Part shown: in pieces, positions 35,101 through 43,173 of the stretch
How positions within the stretch are numbered: the stretch's first letter is position 1
Layout: the number at the start of each line of letters is the position of its first letter
Assembly (NCBI RefSeq): GCF_001487165.1
Contig: NZ_LN913006.1
Location: 1,854,305-1,918,304 of the forward strand
Source of the DNA: Blautia massiliensis (ex Durand et al. 2017)
GTDB taxonomy: Bacteria; Bacillota; Clostridia; Lachnospirales; Lachnospiraceae
Reading direction: 5' to 3'
Length of the DNA: 64,000 nt
Made by a program: the position numbers and the translations under genes
Notes under the pieces: generated by a model
Databases searched by the model: none
What the model was told of the DNA's origin: nothing
Seen by the model: the letters and a program-made list of their open reading frames with translations, nothing else

Positions 35101-37747
35101 GACGCTGTTTGAAATGACGGAGATTTCCGATACTCTTCGGATCTTCGATCGCGTATACCAGAAGCTCTTTCTGATCCCTGGTTCCCGGGATCTTTCCGAT
35201 AAGGAATCTTCCGGTATCCGCTGCGGTTCCGTATTCCAGGAAAACAGAAGTCTCTGCCGGCGCAAGAACCGTTGCTAGGAAAGAAAATCCGGCACTTTCC
35301 GCATCCGGATTTCCAATGGCATTAGCCACATCCGTACGGTAGATTGTAGTACAGGAAGCCTCCTGAAGCTTCTGTGTTCCCTGATAAAATGCGATCCTTG
35401 GCTGTCCCATAGACGCAAACGTCGGATCAAAGGCCCAGCCAATGGCATTTAAGGTGCCATTCTCATAATGGAAGAAATCAACACTGCCCATACAGGTAGG
35501 AGTTGTCTCCACTCCCATCACTGCTGCCGGCTCTGTATGATAACGAAGAACCTTTTTGACCAGTCTCTTTACCTGCGCTTTTTTGCCTGGATGACGAAGG
35601 GCCTCCTCCTGCGCACGTGCTGCTTCCTCTGCAGCCTGCTTTGCGGCACGTTCAGCCTCTTTTCTGACACGCTCCTGTTCTCTTCGTACTTCACGCTCTT
35701 TTTCAAAGGCCAGAAGCTTTTCCACATCCGGAAGCTCAAGGCAGTCAAGTTTTCCCTCTATTACGATCCTGTCCACATTTTCCGGGTGCGTAACATCGAT
35801 AAGATAAAAGCCATCGGTGGTAAAAAACGCAGTGGTACTGTTATCCACCTTCATATGGACACCCTGAGGCACAAGCTCCGCACTGCATCCGCAATCCAGA
35901 CGCTCTATCCTCACTTTCAGGAAATGACCGTTTGCAGGATTCCAGCGGAGATTTCGTATTCCTTTGATACCGGAAAGCGCAAACTCTACCCGGAAACGGT
36001 TTCCGGAAAGTTTTCCCTCTGCATAAAGTGTATGCTCTTCACAGAATCCCTCACCAAGATCATAGTACAGCTTGCTGTGCATCTGGTGCTTTTCTCTTTC
36101 TCTGTTCACCAGCTCTGTTACGGAAACCGGCACCTTTTTCTGTTCAAACGGGATCAGGGAACCACAGCCCACATACTCATAGACGAAATGCATGGTCCAA
36201 TCCATAAATATCTCATAGTCTGTATAGCTGATATCAAACTCCGCCATCATCTCATCCTCATGACATAACCGCGGCAGCTCAGAAACATGTGTATACAGTT
36301 CATGGATCAGGCGCCACATGATAAAATTCACAGGCACAGGGAAATCAAACATCCACTCATAATCTATGATCTGATTTTCCTTTTCTCCCATAAAGATGTT
36401 GCTGCAGATCAGGTCCACATTGGCCGGGCAGACACATTCGTAATCCTCTCTTCCCGGATGATCACCAAATACCTCGCGGAACTCTCCGGTCCTGTAATCC
36501 ACAATCTGACGAGCCCCGAAAAATTCCTGATAGAATTTTTTAAGAAGGGCCTTGATCTCTTCAAGATCTTCTTTCTGGGCAAGCTCTGCGATTTCCTGGT
36601 GAAGAGTTTTTCCAGTAAGGAGCGGATAAGAGATCTTTCCGTTTTCTGCCCTGCAGGGAAGATTCTTGTATTTATCGGATCCGGTACTCTCTGTTCCGGT
36701 TTTTTCCAGTTTTTCCACAAATTCCTCAGCCTGGGGCACCATAGCCTCTTTTTCCGCACGGACCTCTCCGTTCTCCCGGACGATTCTGGTCAGAAGACGG
36801 AACTTTTCTTTTCGCTCCTGGTTCAGCTTCACATAAAGGATTTCCTCCGGGTCCTGATTCTCGGTACGTCCTGCCTCCACAAGAAAAGAATTCACAAAGC
36901 TGTCCAGGATCTTCTCTTTTTCGAAGGCCTTTACGCCTTCACTTTCTGCAAAAAGATCTGCTGTCTTATCTGTGTATACAGGATAGCTTCTTCCGTAGGA
37001 ATTGGTATAAAGGCTCTCATCTGTAAAAATCTCTGTCGGAAATTTATAATCCGGATACGGGTAGTAAAAGCGCAGAAAAGGAAAGCCGCTGTTTTCCAGC
37101 AGCTCTCCCAGTTCATTCTTGGAAAAGGTGCGCACAGACTGATTTCCCGGATATCCATTGATCCCGAAAAAATGAAGATCTGTGTGATCCTCCGGTGCTC
37201 CGGCAAAGTACTTCAATCCCAGTCTGTTCTCAATGGCGATCAGAAGTCTTCCCTCCGGCTTCAGATAAGCGCCCATACGCTGAAGAAATGTCTCGTAAGG
37301 AGTTTTTCCCTCGGTAAAGCTCATGGCATACTCCAGCACACCGTTTACTACCACATAGTCGAATTTTTCCGGAAAAGTCATGTCATTCAGGTTTCCAACC
37401 ATGATCGTCAGATTTTCCTTATCCCTGTTTCTCGCATAATTGATATCTGCCCGACGTTTGGAAAGCTCCACGGAAGTCACATGACCGGCCTTGCGGCAAA
37501 GCATTCCGGTAATGGCTCCGCATCCGGCTCCGATCTCCAGAACGGAATCCGCCTTTTTCAGAGGATACCAGCTTAAGATATTCTCCCGCAGCCCTGAAAA
37601 ATGGTAGACCATTGGAAAACTCACCTCTTCCTCCGGCAGGTCTTCAAAAGATTTGCCTTCCTGTGCCATTTTCAGAAGTGTTTCCTCGATATCCCCATCG
37701 GAATAATGATCCTTCGCCGTATAATAATCTAAATTCAACTCCGCCAT
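32108..37747 (-). CDS. Giant fusion: SAM methyltransferase, GT2, and GT4-type glycosyltransferases
   Basis: This 1879-residue protein has four recognisable parts. A class I methyltransferase (about 45-220) has LEIGAGCG for SAM binding. A middle region (about 220-680) of unknown role is followed by a Lys/Glu/Ala/Arg coiled coil (about 685-740). A GT2 domain (about 900-1150) has VDVIVPVYNG, VNDKSPD and LVNTDVEVP. A GT4-type domain (about 1170-1510) opens IVAFDHDLGGG and has FLIPSVWPETFSYTTSE. A second GT-B-like unit (about 1530-1879) opens LLFVGEEISFASRYR. Methyltransferase plus several transferases in one chain recalls chain-length or terminator proteins of ABC-exported O-antigens (WbdD/WbdA logic), and the Wzt/Wzm genes follow upstream. 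The product sugar is unknown. Confidence 0.88.
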   Translation of the reverse strand: MAELNLDYYTAKDHYSDGDIEETLLKMAQEGKSFEDLPEEEVSFPMVYHFSGLRENILSWYPLKKADSVLEIGAGCGAITGMLCRKAGHVTSVELSKRRADINYARNRDKENLTIMVGNLNDMTFPEKFDYVVVNGVLEYAMSFTEGKTPYETFLQRMGAYLKPEGRLLIAIENRLGLKYFAGAPEDHTDLHFFGINGYPGNQSVRTFSKNELGELLENSGFPFLRFYYPYPDYKFPTEIFTDESLYTNSYGRSYPVYTDKTADLFAESEGVKAFEKEKILDSFVNSFLVEAGRTENQDPEEILYVKLNQERKEKFRLLTRIVRENGEVRAEKEAMVPQAEEFVEKLEKTGTESTGSDKYKNLPCRAENGKISYPLLTGKTLHQEIAELAQKEDLEEIKALLKKFYQEFFGARQIVDYRTGEFREVFGDHPGREDYECVCPANVDLICSNIFMGEKENQIIDYEWMFDFPVPVNFIMWRLIHELYTHVSELPRLCHEDEMMAEFDISYTDYEIFMDWTMHFVYEYVGCGSLIPFEQKKVPVSVTELVNREREKHQMHSKLYYDLGEGFCEEHTLYAEGKLSGNRFRVEFALSGIKGIRNLRWNPANGHFLKVRIERLDCGCSAELVPQGVHMKVDNSTTAFFTTDGFYLIDVTHPENVDRIVIEGKLDCLELPDVEKLLAFEKEREVRREQERVRKEAERAAKQAAEEAARAQEEALRHPGKKAQVKRLVKKVLRYHTEPAAVMGVETTPTCMGSVDFFHYENGTLNAIGWAFDPTFASMGQPRIAFYQGTQKLQEASCTTIYRTDVANAIGNPDAESAGFSFLATVLAPAETSVFLEYGTAADTGRFLIGKIPGTRDQKELLVYAIEDPKSIGNLRHFKQRHIRSARKAYPQAVYQQKVDVIVPVYNGLEYFDALFSGIEKTKVPYRLIIVNDKSPDPEVGNYLEKYAAEHDNVVLLNNETNMGFLPSVNRGLKMAENHVALVNTDVEVPEEWLERLMLPIFAKENIATTTPFTTCGTICSFPDFCRDNKLFEGMPLWEIDDEFRMIRPQYPAMPTGVGFCMGMNLKAIQEVGLLDEENFGKGYGEENDWCQRAIAAGYENVHVDNLFVYHKHGGSFPSEEKQRLLKEHSEALLRKHPDYNKDTADYCRRDPLRPVRLYVEMKLLNRKLDVPTIVAFDHDLGGGATAYLVEKRRLALREGYRFVTIRYNIVSNRFYFTYQYKQYEMEFFANDLETALGELMRVDEIWINELVTYQNIYGTLERILRLKREQGAKLLMLLHDFFALCPAVNLIDAEGKYCGVPSCEVCDKCIPDNRSNACTEYGTGTLWRTKFREFLSNCDEIRAFSDDTARLFKRAYPDVYNLHVIPHAPHYLPAVKKNKKTTETFNIGLIGVLCYKKGLEVVKALAGYIEENELNIRLRLIGTSDEEIESPVFSQTGRYTREEIPRLTLEQDIDMFLIPSVWPETFSYTTSEIISMGFPVAVLPVGAPVERVKRYAKGLVLKDEKPENIVEEMISLWKTLGESELPVEKRRLLFVGEEISFASRYRVEHFREQLILKGYASKFIQIDQAEQEKIEEYTAIVMYRCSKLMEAELLANRAKAAGIPVYYDVDDLVFNYEKISGLHFLKGSEYSDFRTTTDRIRGCMGFCDGYFTSTETLAGEIREEFPEKPVVINRNCMSMEMEILSHEAVEQTDKAKDRIYIGYLSGSKTHDQDFAQVEAALLEVMERHPEVYLKLVGVLDESGMEPVQNRIEKLPFMDWRQLPAVIAGLDINLMPLENSLFHWCKSENKWTEAALVKVPSVMSRNCEMEYVVENGKDGWMCTTKEEWVNALEALVTDEKARKAMGEAAHQKVMEHYLTVNTGKDAMEELLCSESYTK

Positions 37748-37761
37748 AGTCGTTCCTCCAC

Positions 37762-39084
37762 TTATTTCACAGATACTTTGGAAAACAGATCAAAATATCC
37801 CACTGCTTTCTTATCTGTGATCACGGTCAGGTTACACACATCGTAAAGACGATGAAATACGGTAAAATCGCCGTCTTTATATCCGGTGCAGCCCAGACAC
37901 AGCATATATTCCCCTGCCTCCAGAGGCATCACCTGTTTGAAGGTGATCTCACGGACATCGCCTGCCTTCTGCGGTTTCAGAGGCGTATGTTCATACATGG
38001 TATTGGTTCCTGTGATCTCGGTGCCTTTCAGATCTTTCAGGGTAAATGCAAAGATCGGATCACTGACATCTGCCTGGAACTTCACTTTCATCTGAACGGA
38101 AAATTCCTTGCCTTTTTCGATCACATTGGTGATCATTCCTGTATCATCCCGGATGGCAAAATCCACGATCTCGCCAAGCTTACTGCCGTATTCCAGGACC
38201 TTGGGATTCAGGTTCAGGCTGTCCTTCATAGCTTTACCGCTTCCGGTATGTGCTTTCAGTGAAACGTCTGCTCCGGCTGCCTGGTTCTCCGTCGTCTGTC
38301 CCTCTTCTGCATCGTCTGTGTTTTCTTCCAGATCTGCATCGTCATACTGATTGACCAGCACACGACGGTAAAGATTGACCATCTCCTTGGCACCACCCTC
38401 TGCAAGCTTCTCACCTTTGTTTAGAAGCACAACACGGTCACAGTATTTTCCGATGCTGCTCAGGTCATGGCTTACAAACAGAATGGTCTTCCCCATTTCC
38501 TTGAACTCTTCGAATTTTCGGTAACATTTTGCCTGAAAAAATACATCTCCTACGGAAAGAGCCTCATCAACGATCAGGATCTCCGGATCGATATTGATAG
38601 CTACCGCAAAAGCCAGACGCACGAACATACCACTGGAGTATGTTTTTACCGGCTGATAGATAAAATCACCGATATCTGCAAAATCCAGAATAGACTGCAG
38701 CTTGGCATCGATCTCTTCCCTGGAAAAACCGATCATGCTTCCGTTGAGATATACATTTTCAAGTCCGGAATATTCTCCGTTAAATCCGGCTCCCAGCTCC
38801 AGAAGCGCTGAGATCCTTCCGTTTACGGCTATTTCTCCGGCCGTAGGCGAAAGTACGCCGGTGATGATCTTCAGGATCGTGGATTTACCGGAACCATTTG
38901 TTCCGATAATTCCCACTGTTTCTCCCTTATGCACCTGAAAGGATACATGGTTGAGCGCATAATGCTCTTTATATTTCTTTTTTCTGGATAATCCCAGGGA
39001 CTCCTTAAGACGATCCATAGGATTATCGTAAAGCTTGTACATCTTACTGACATCATTTACTGAAATCGCAATATCTTCTGCCAT
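37762..39084 (-). CDS. Polysaccharide ABC exporter ATPase with C-terminal binding domain (Wzt/TagH-like)
   Basis: The nucleotide-binding domain (1-250) carries Walker A GTNGSGKS (about 60), the signature YSSGM, Walker B ILIVDEAL and H-loop FVSHD. After an acidic linker (about 250-285), a C-terminal beta-sandwich of about 150 residues matches the Wzt carbohydrate-binding domain that recognises the finished, end-modified polymer. This supports an ABC-dependent route in which the methyltransferase fusion next door could place the export signal. The ATG at 39084 is chosen because GTGAGG lies just before it; the longer GTG frame overlaps that ribosome site. Confidence 0.93.
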   Translation of the reverse strand: MAEDIAISVNDVSKMYKLYDNPMDRLKESLGLSRKKKYKEHYALNHVSFQVHKGETVGIIGTNGSGKSTILKIITGVLSPTAGEIAVNGRISALLELGAGFNGEYSGLENVYLNGSMIGFSREEIDAKLQSILDFADIGDFIYQPVKTYSSGMFVRLAFAVAINIDPEILIVDEALSVGDVFFQAKCYRKFEEFKEMGKTILFVSHDLSSIGKYCDRVVLLNKGEKLAEGGAKEMVNLYRRVLVNQYDDADLEENTDDAEEGQTTENQAAGADVSLKAHTGSGKAMKDSLNLNPKVLEYGSKLGEIVDFAIRDDTGMITNVIEKGKEFSVQMKVKFQADVSDPIFAFTLKDLKGTEITGTNTMYEHTPLKPQKAGDVREITFKQVMPLEAGEYMLCLGCTGYKDGDFTVFHRLYDVCNLTVITDKKAVGYFDLFSKVSVK

Positions 39085-39096
39085 TTTCAACCTCAC

Positions 39097-39216
39097 TTTT
39101 GTGTAAATCGTTCACTCTCACAATCTGCCGCCGTTCTGCTTTTTATCCTTACAGAGCAAATCCCCCATGGGAACTGTCCGGTCCGGATCAGGCGGATATC
39201 CGCCATCCGCATTCAA
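39097..39216. other. Gap between ABC exporter subunit genes
   Basis: A 120-nt gap holds a perfect 14-bp palindrome GGCGGATATCCGCC at 39191-39204, just after the permease stop codon region boundary. No promoter is clear. Confidence 0.4.
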
Positions 39217-40023
39217 TTAAAGCACATCTGCAAAATGCGGCTTCAGACGTTTGAATATCACAGATCCCAGTCCGAAAAGCAGGATCGTAACTACCCAGAA
39301 ATAGATCGTCCATGAAGCATGGTTCCAGATTCCGATATGACCAAGCATGGAATCACGGTAGCCCGTAACTACATAGTACATCGGATTCAGCTTAAACAGC
39401 TTGATCAGCCATGGATGTGAAGAAAGCATATTGATATCCCACATGATCGGTGTAAGCCATACACCCACCTGAAGAAAAATACTGATGATCTGGGTCAGAT
39501 CACGGAAAAAAATGACGATCGCACTTGTAGCATACACAAGTCCCAGTACAAAAAGGAAGGTGCAGACAGAGTAATAAATGATCTGCAGTGTATAAAGGCT
39601 TGGTGTATATCCGTAGCATGCACATAAGATCAGTGCAAAGGCCACAAAGAAAACATGCACGAAAAGTGCGGAGATGATCTTTACGATGGGAAGGATGCTG
39701 ATCTTGAATACAACCTTCTTCACAAGATAATTGTATTCGATCAGGGCATTGGTTCCACCGTTTAATGCATCCTGGAAGAAAAACCACGGCACGATACCGG
39801 ATACCAGATAGAGTACAAAAGGGTAATCCGATACCGTTCCGGCCTTCAGTCCTACGGAAAATACAAACCAGTAGACCAGGATCGTTACGATAGGCTGGAT
39901 AAATGCCCAGACAATACCAAGATAGGATCCTGCATATTTTGTTTTGAAATCATTTTTTGCAAGGCTTAAAACCAGCTTTCGATTCTGGTACAGTTCCGCC
40001 GGCAAAGCTAATATTTTCTTCAT
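39217..40023 (-). CDS. Polysaccharide ABC exporter permease (Wzm/TagG-like)
   Basis: This 268-residue protein of the ABC-2 family has six hydrophobic segments. Marks are FKTKYAGSYLGIVWAFIQP after the first amphipathic helix and LNPMYYVVTGYRDSML near residue 215, as in TagG/Wzm. With the ATPase encoded downstream, it forms a channel that moves undecaprenyl-linked glycan across the membrane. The start follows AAGGAATT. It lies 11 nt after rfbC, so the exporter is tied to the sugar-supply gene in one transcript. Confidence 0.94.
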   Translation of the reverse strand: MKKILALPAELYQNRKLVLSLAKNDFKTKYAGSYLGIVWAFIQPIVTILVYWFVFSVGLKAGTVSDYPFVLYLVSGIVPWFFFQDALNGGTNALIEYNYLVKKVVFKISILPIVKIISALFVHVFFVAFALILCACYGYTPSLYTLQIIYYSVCTFLFVLGLVYATSAIVIFFRDLTQIISIFLQVGVWLTPIMWDINMLSSHPWLIKLFKLNPMYYVVTGYRDSMLGHIGIWNHASWTIYFWVVTILLFGLGSVIFKRLKPHFADVL

Positions 40024-40034
40024 TCTGCAATTCC

Positions 40035-40592
40035 TTATCGATTCTTATATTCCTCGAAGCTTCCCCACTTCTGGTCCTTGTCGGAGAAAATAAGCTCCAT
40101 GCCTTCCGGGATCGGCCACTCAACGTTAATGTCCTTGTCATTCCAGATCAGTCCGCCCTCATCGTTTGGATGATAGAAATCAGAGCACTTGTAAGTGAAC
40201 TCTGCATTCTCGGAAAGTACCAGGAAGCCATGAGCAAATCCCTTAGGAATAAAGAACTGTTTCTTGTTTTCTGCGGAAAGGACTACACCATACCATTTTC
40301 CAAAGGTCTTGGAGCCTTCACGAAGGTCAACCGCAACATCAAACACTTCTCCGTTTACCACACGTACCAGCTTATCCTGAGGATAGCTGATCTGGAAATG
40401 AAGTCCGCGGAGAACACCGTAACGGGAGCTGGACTGATTGTCCTGAACGAATTCCACATCAATGCCTGCTTCCTTGAAATCGTTATAATTGTATGTTTCC
40501 ATGAAATATCCTCTGGAATCACCAAATACAGTTGGCTCGATCACTTTCAGTCCTTCAATATCTCCGCACTGTGTTACTTTTATTTTTCCCAT
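40035..40592 (-). CDS. rfbC: dTDP-4-dehydrorhamnose 3,5-epimerase
   Basis: RfbC (RmlC) epimerises dTDP-4-keto-6-deoxyglucose on the way to dTDP-L-rhamnose. The 185-residue cupin has the base His65 in VLRGLHFQ and Tyr134 in FTYKCS, plus IPKGFAHGF. Length is typical. rfbA, rfbB and rfbD are not in the window and must lie elsewhere. Its substrate is also the substrate of the WecE-type aminotransferase at 42 kb, so the two branches of dTDP-sugar chemistry meet in this operon. A strong AAAGGAG site precedes the ATG. Confidence 0.96.
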   Translation of the reverse strand: MGKIKVTQCGDIEGLKVIEPTVFGDSRGYFMETYNYNDFKEAGIDVEFVQDNQSSSRYGVLRGLHFQISYPQDKLVRVVNGEVFDVAVDLREGSKTFGKWYGVVLSAENKKQFFIPKGFAHGFLVLSENAEFTYKCSDFYHPNDEGGLIWNDKDINVEWPIPEGMELIFSDKDQKWGSFEEYKNR

Positions 40593-40619
40593 TTTTTCTT
40601 TCTCCTTTTCTGTTTTGAT

Positions 40620-41936
40620 TTATTTGTGATGTTTCTTTTCTTTTATTCTGAGAGCCGCAAGAAGGGCGATCAGGATCAGGATCATCGCTACCATGATCAT
40701 AAGAAGGATCTTACGCAGGGCAGGAATGCTCTTTTTTTCGCTGGAGTCCTCTCCGGCTGTACTCTTCTCTGTTGTTTTGCTGTTATCTTCCCCTGCTGAT
40801 TCTGTGGAAGCTTCCGCTTCGGAGCTGTCCGCTTCCTGGCTGTCCTCTGCCGCAGCGGTCGGTTCCGGTACCGGTGTATCAGTTGCCTGTGCAACACTTG
40901 CGGTACCGATCAGATAATCTCCGAAATAGTAACCGGTTTCTGTTTTCCCATTGGTATTCTCTGACTTCTCGGTAAGGGAATTCAGCTCCACCCCTTTTGG
41001 AAGGAATACATAGCCGCCATTTACTTCTGTTTTTGTGAAATTCTCAAATGCGTAATTAAACATAGCTGTACTGTCCATACAGGAATTGGAAAGCTCTGTT
41101 CCACGCATAGTCACTGCAATATATGTGGTATTATCTCTGGTCACTCCTGTGACAAGTGTATGCCCTGCCGCAACGGTAGTTCCGGTTTTTCCACCAATGC
41201 AGCCTTCATAGTAAAATCCGCTTTCCGGTGCAAACATAGGATGATGGGTATGCAGGATCCTCTGCTGGCTGTTCATATTTGTAGGCTGGATGATATAGTC
41301 CGGTGTGCCCACGACCGTACGGAATGTTTCATTTTTCAGGCCTTCTCGGAAGATCAGCGCCATATCCCGTGCTGAAGAATAATGATTATCATCCGGAAGT
41401 CCGCTGGAATTTGCAAAATGTGTATTGGTACATCCGATCTCACTGGCGCGCTGGTTCATCATATCGATAAATGCCTGCTCTGTCCCGCCGATATGCTCTG
41501 CGATCTGTGCCGCAACGTCATTGGCAGACTGGATGATCAGAGCATGAAGACAATCCTCCATAGTCAGGACTTCGCCCACCTTTGTGCCGATATTACTGGA
41601 ATCTGCCGTAACATTACGCACCCCGGTCTCTGTAAAGGTCACCTTCTCATCCATGGTGGAGTTCTCCACTGCCACCAGCAAGGTCATGATCTTGGTAATG
41701 CTGGCCGGATATCTCTGTTCATCTCCGCCCTTGTTATAAAGAACAACTCCTGTGTCTGCATCCATCAGGATACCGGTATCTGAGGTAATATCCGGTCCTG
41801 CCGGCCATCCCTGGATCTGGTTGGTGCTGATATCATATTTCGCATTCAGATCCACTGCAGCCATGGTCTGTAACGGCAGCATCAACGCCACACTGACTGC
41901 TGCGAAAACTGCCAGTAATTTTTTTGTTTTTTTCAT
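40620..41936 (-). CDS. dacA: D-alanyl-D-alanine carboxypeptidase (PBP5/DacA family)
   Basis: The enzyme trims the terminal D-Ala of peptidoglycan stem peptides. Signal peptide (1-26), peptidase domain with Ser79-Ile-Thr-Lys82, Ser137-Ala-Asn139 and Lys250-Thr-Gly252, a beta domain, a Pro/Ala/Ser/Glu-rich stalk (about 345-400) and a C-terminal membrane helix with a basic tail. All catalytic motifs are present, unlike the paralogue at 26.9 kb. Its position inside a glycan operon suggests coordinated wall remodelling where polymer is attached. It is followed by rfbC after 27 nt. Confidence 0.94.
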   Translation of the reverse strand: MKKTKKLLAVFAAVSVALMLPLQTMAAVDLNAKYDISTNQIQGWPAGPDITSDTGILMDADTGVVLYNKGGDEQRYPASITKIMTLLVAVENSTMDEKVTFTETGVRNVTADSSNIGTKVGEVLTMEDCLHALIIQSANDVAAQIAEHIGGTEQAFIDMMNQRASEIGCTNTHFANSSGLPDDNHYSSARDMALIFREGLKNETFRTVVGTPDYIIQPTNMNSQQRILHTHHPMFAPESGFYYEGCIGGKTGTTVAAGHTLVTGVTRDNTTYIAVTMRGTELSNSCMDSTAMFNYAFENFTKTEVNGGYVFLPKGVELNSLTEKSENTNGKTETGYYFGDYLIGTASVAQATDTPVPEPTAAAEDSQEADSSEAEASTESAGEDNSKTTEKSTAGEDSSEKKSIPALRKILLMIMVAMILILIALLAALRIKEKKHHK

Positions 41937-41954
41937 AGCTCTCCCCTTCTTCTG

Positions 41955-43085
41955 TTAAAACCCGTCAAAGGAAGCAATCGCATCCACAACTCTCTTCGCA
42001 TCCTCCATATCCAGATTATAGAACATGGGCAGTCGCATAAGACGCTCGCTTTCTTTTGTAGTATAAACATCTTCTCCGGAAAATCTTCCGAATTTTTTTC
42101 CTGCCGGTGCGGAATGAAGGGGTACATAATGGAACACACTGCAGATATCCTTTTCGCGGAGATATTTCAGAAGCCTTGTGCGTACCTGGATATCATGTAC
42201 CTTAATGTAGTACATATGTGCATTATGTGTGCATTCTTCCGGTACATAAGGCTGCTGGATCTTTCCTTCCTCCGCCAGAAACCTGAGGTTCTCATTGTAA
42301 AAATCATAGATCTGCATCCGCTTATCGCTGATCTTCTTATGCTGCTCCAGCTGGGCATAAAGATATGCCGCATTCAATTCGCTCGGAAGATAGGATGATC
42401 CATAATCCATCCAGCGATATTTATCTACCTGACCACGGAAAAACTTACTGCGGTCCGTTCCTTTTTCTCTCAGGATCTCTGCCTTCTCCAGGTACTGCTC
42501 CCCGTTGAACAGGATCGCACCGCCCTCTCCCATGGTATAGTTCTTAGTTTCATGGAAGCTGTAGCAGCCAAAATCTCCAATAGTACCAAGGGCTTTTCCC
42601 TTATAGTAGGCATCCACACCCTGGGCCGCGTCTTCCACTACCTTCAGATCATGTCTTCCGGCAATCTCCATGATCGTATCCATCTCGCAGGCTACTCCTG
42701 CATAATGGACCGGAACGATCGCGCGGGTCTTATCTGTGATCGCCTGTTCGATCAGCTTCTCGTCAATATTCATGGTATCCGGCCGGATATCCACAAATAC
42801 GATCCTTGCACCGCGAAGCACAAATGCATCTGCCGTTGATACAAAAGTATAAGACGGCATGATCACCTCATCGCCAGGCTGGATATCTGCCAGAAAAGCA
42901 GCCATCTCCAGTGCATGGGTACAGGAGGTTGTCAGCATCACATGACCCACATGAAAGCGCTCTTCCATCCATGCAGAACATTTCTTCGTGTAGATCCCGT
43001 CGCCGCAGAGCATTCCCCGTTCTACTGCGTCACGGATGTACTCAAATTCCTTACCTGTAAACGCAGGTCTGTTAAAATCAATCAT
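41955..43085 (-). CDS. dTDP-4-amino-4,6-dideoxyhexose aminotransferase, WecE/RffA-like
   Basis: This fold type I PLP enzyme of the DegT/DnrJ/EryC1 family, 376 residues, has the PLP Lys181 in CYSFHETKNYTMGEGGA, a string characteristic of WecE/RffA, with DAAQG before it and TTSCTHALE binding the phosphate. WecE converts dTDP-4-keto-6-deoxyglucose with glutamate to dTDP-4-amino-4,6-dideoxygalactose. The amino sugar could be substituted by the nearby ATP-grasp enzyme and passed to the lipid carrier by the GT2 at 45.4 kb. It starts ATG after AGAGGAAATAC. Confidence 0.9.
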   Translation of the reverse strand: MIDFNRPAFTGKEFEYIRDAVERGMLCGDGIYTKKCSAWMEERFHVGHVMLTTSCTHALEMAAFLADIQPGDEVIMPSYTFVSTADAFVLRGARIVFVDIRPDTMNIDEKLIEQAITDKTRAIVPVHYAGVACEMDTIMEIAGRHDLKVVEDAAQGVDAYYKGKALGTIGDFGCYSFHETKNYTMGEGGAILFNGEQYLEKAEILREKGTDRSKFFRGQVDKYRWMDYGSSYLPSELNAAYLYAQLEQHKKISDKRMQIYDFYNENLRFLAEEGKIQQPYVPEECTHNAHMYYIKVHDIQVRTRLLKYLREKDICSVFHYVPLHSAPAGKKFGRFSGEDVYTTKESERLMRLPMFYNLDMEDAKRVVDAIASFDGF

Positions 43086-43173
43086 GTATTTCCTCTTTAT
43101 TTCTTATTCTTCATGGTTTTTCTACATTAACTGCACATTCCATTTTCTCACACTCATGTTGTAAATTCAATGC

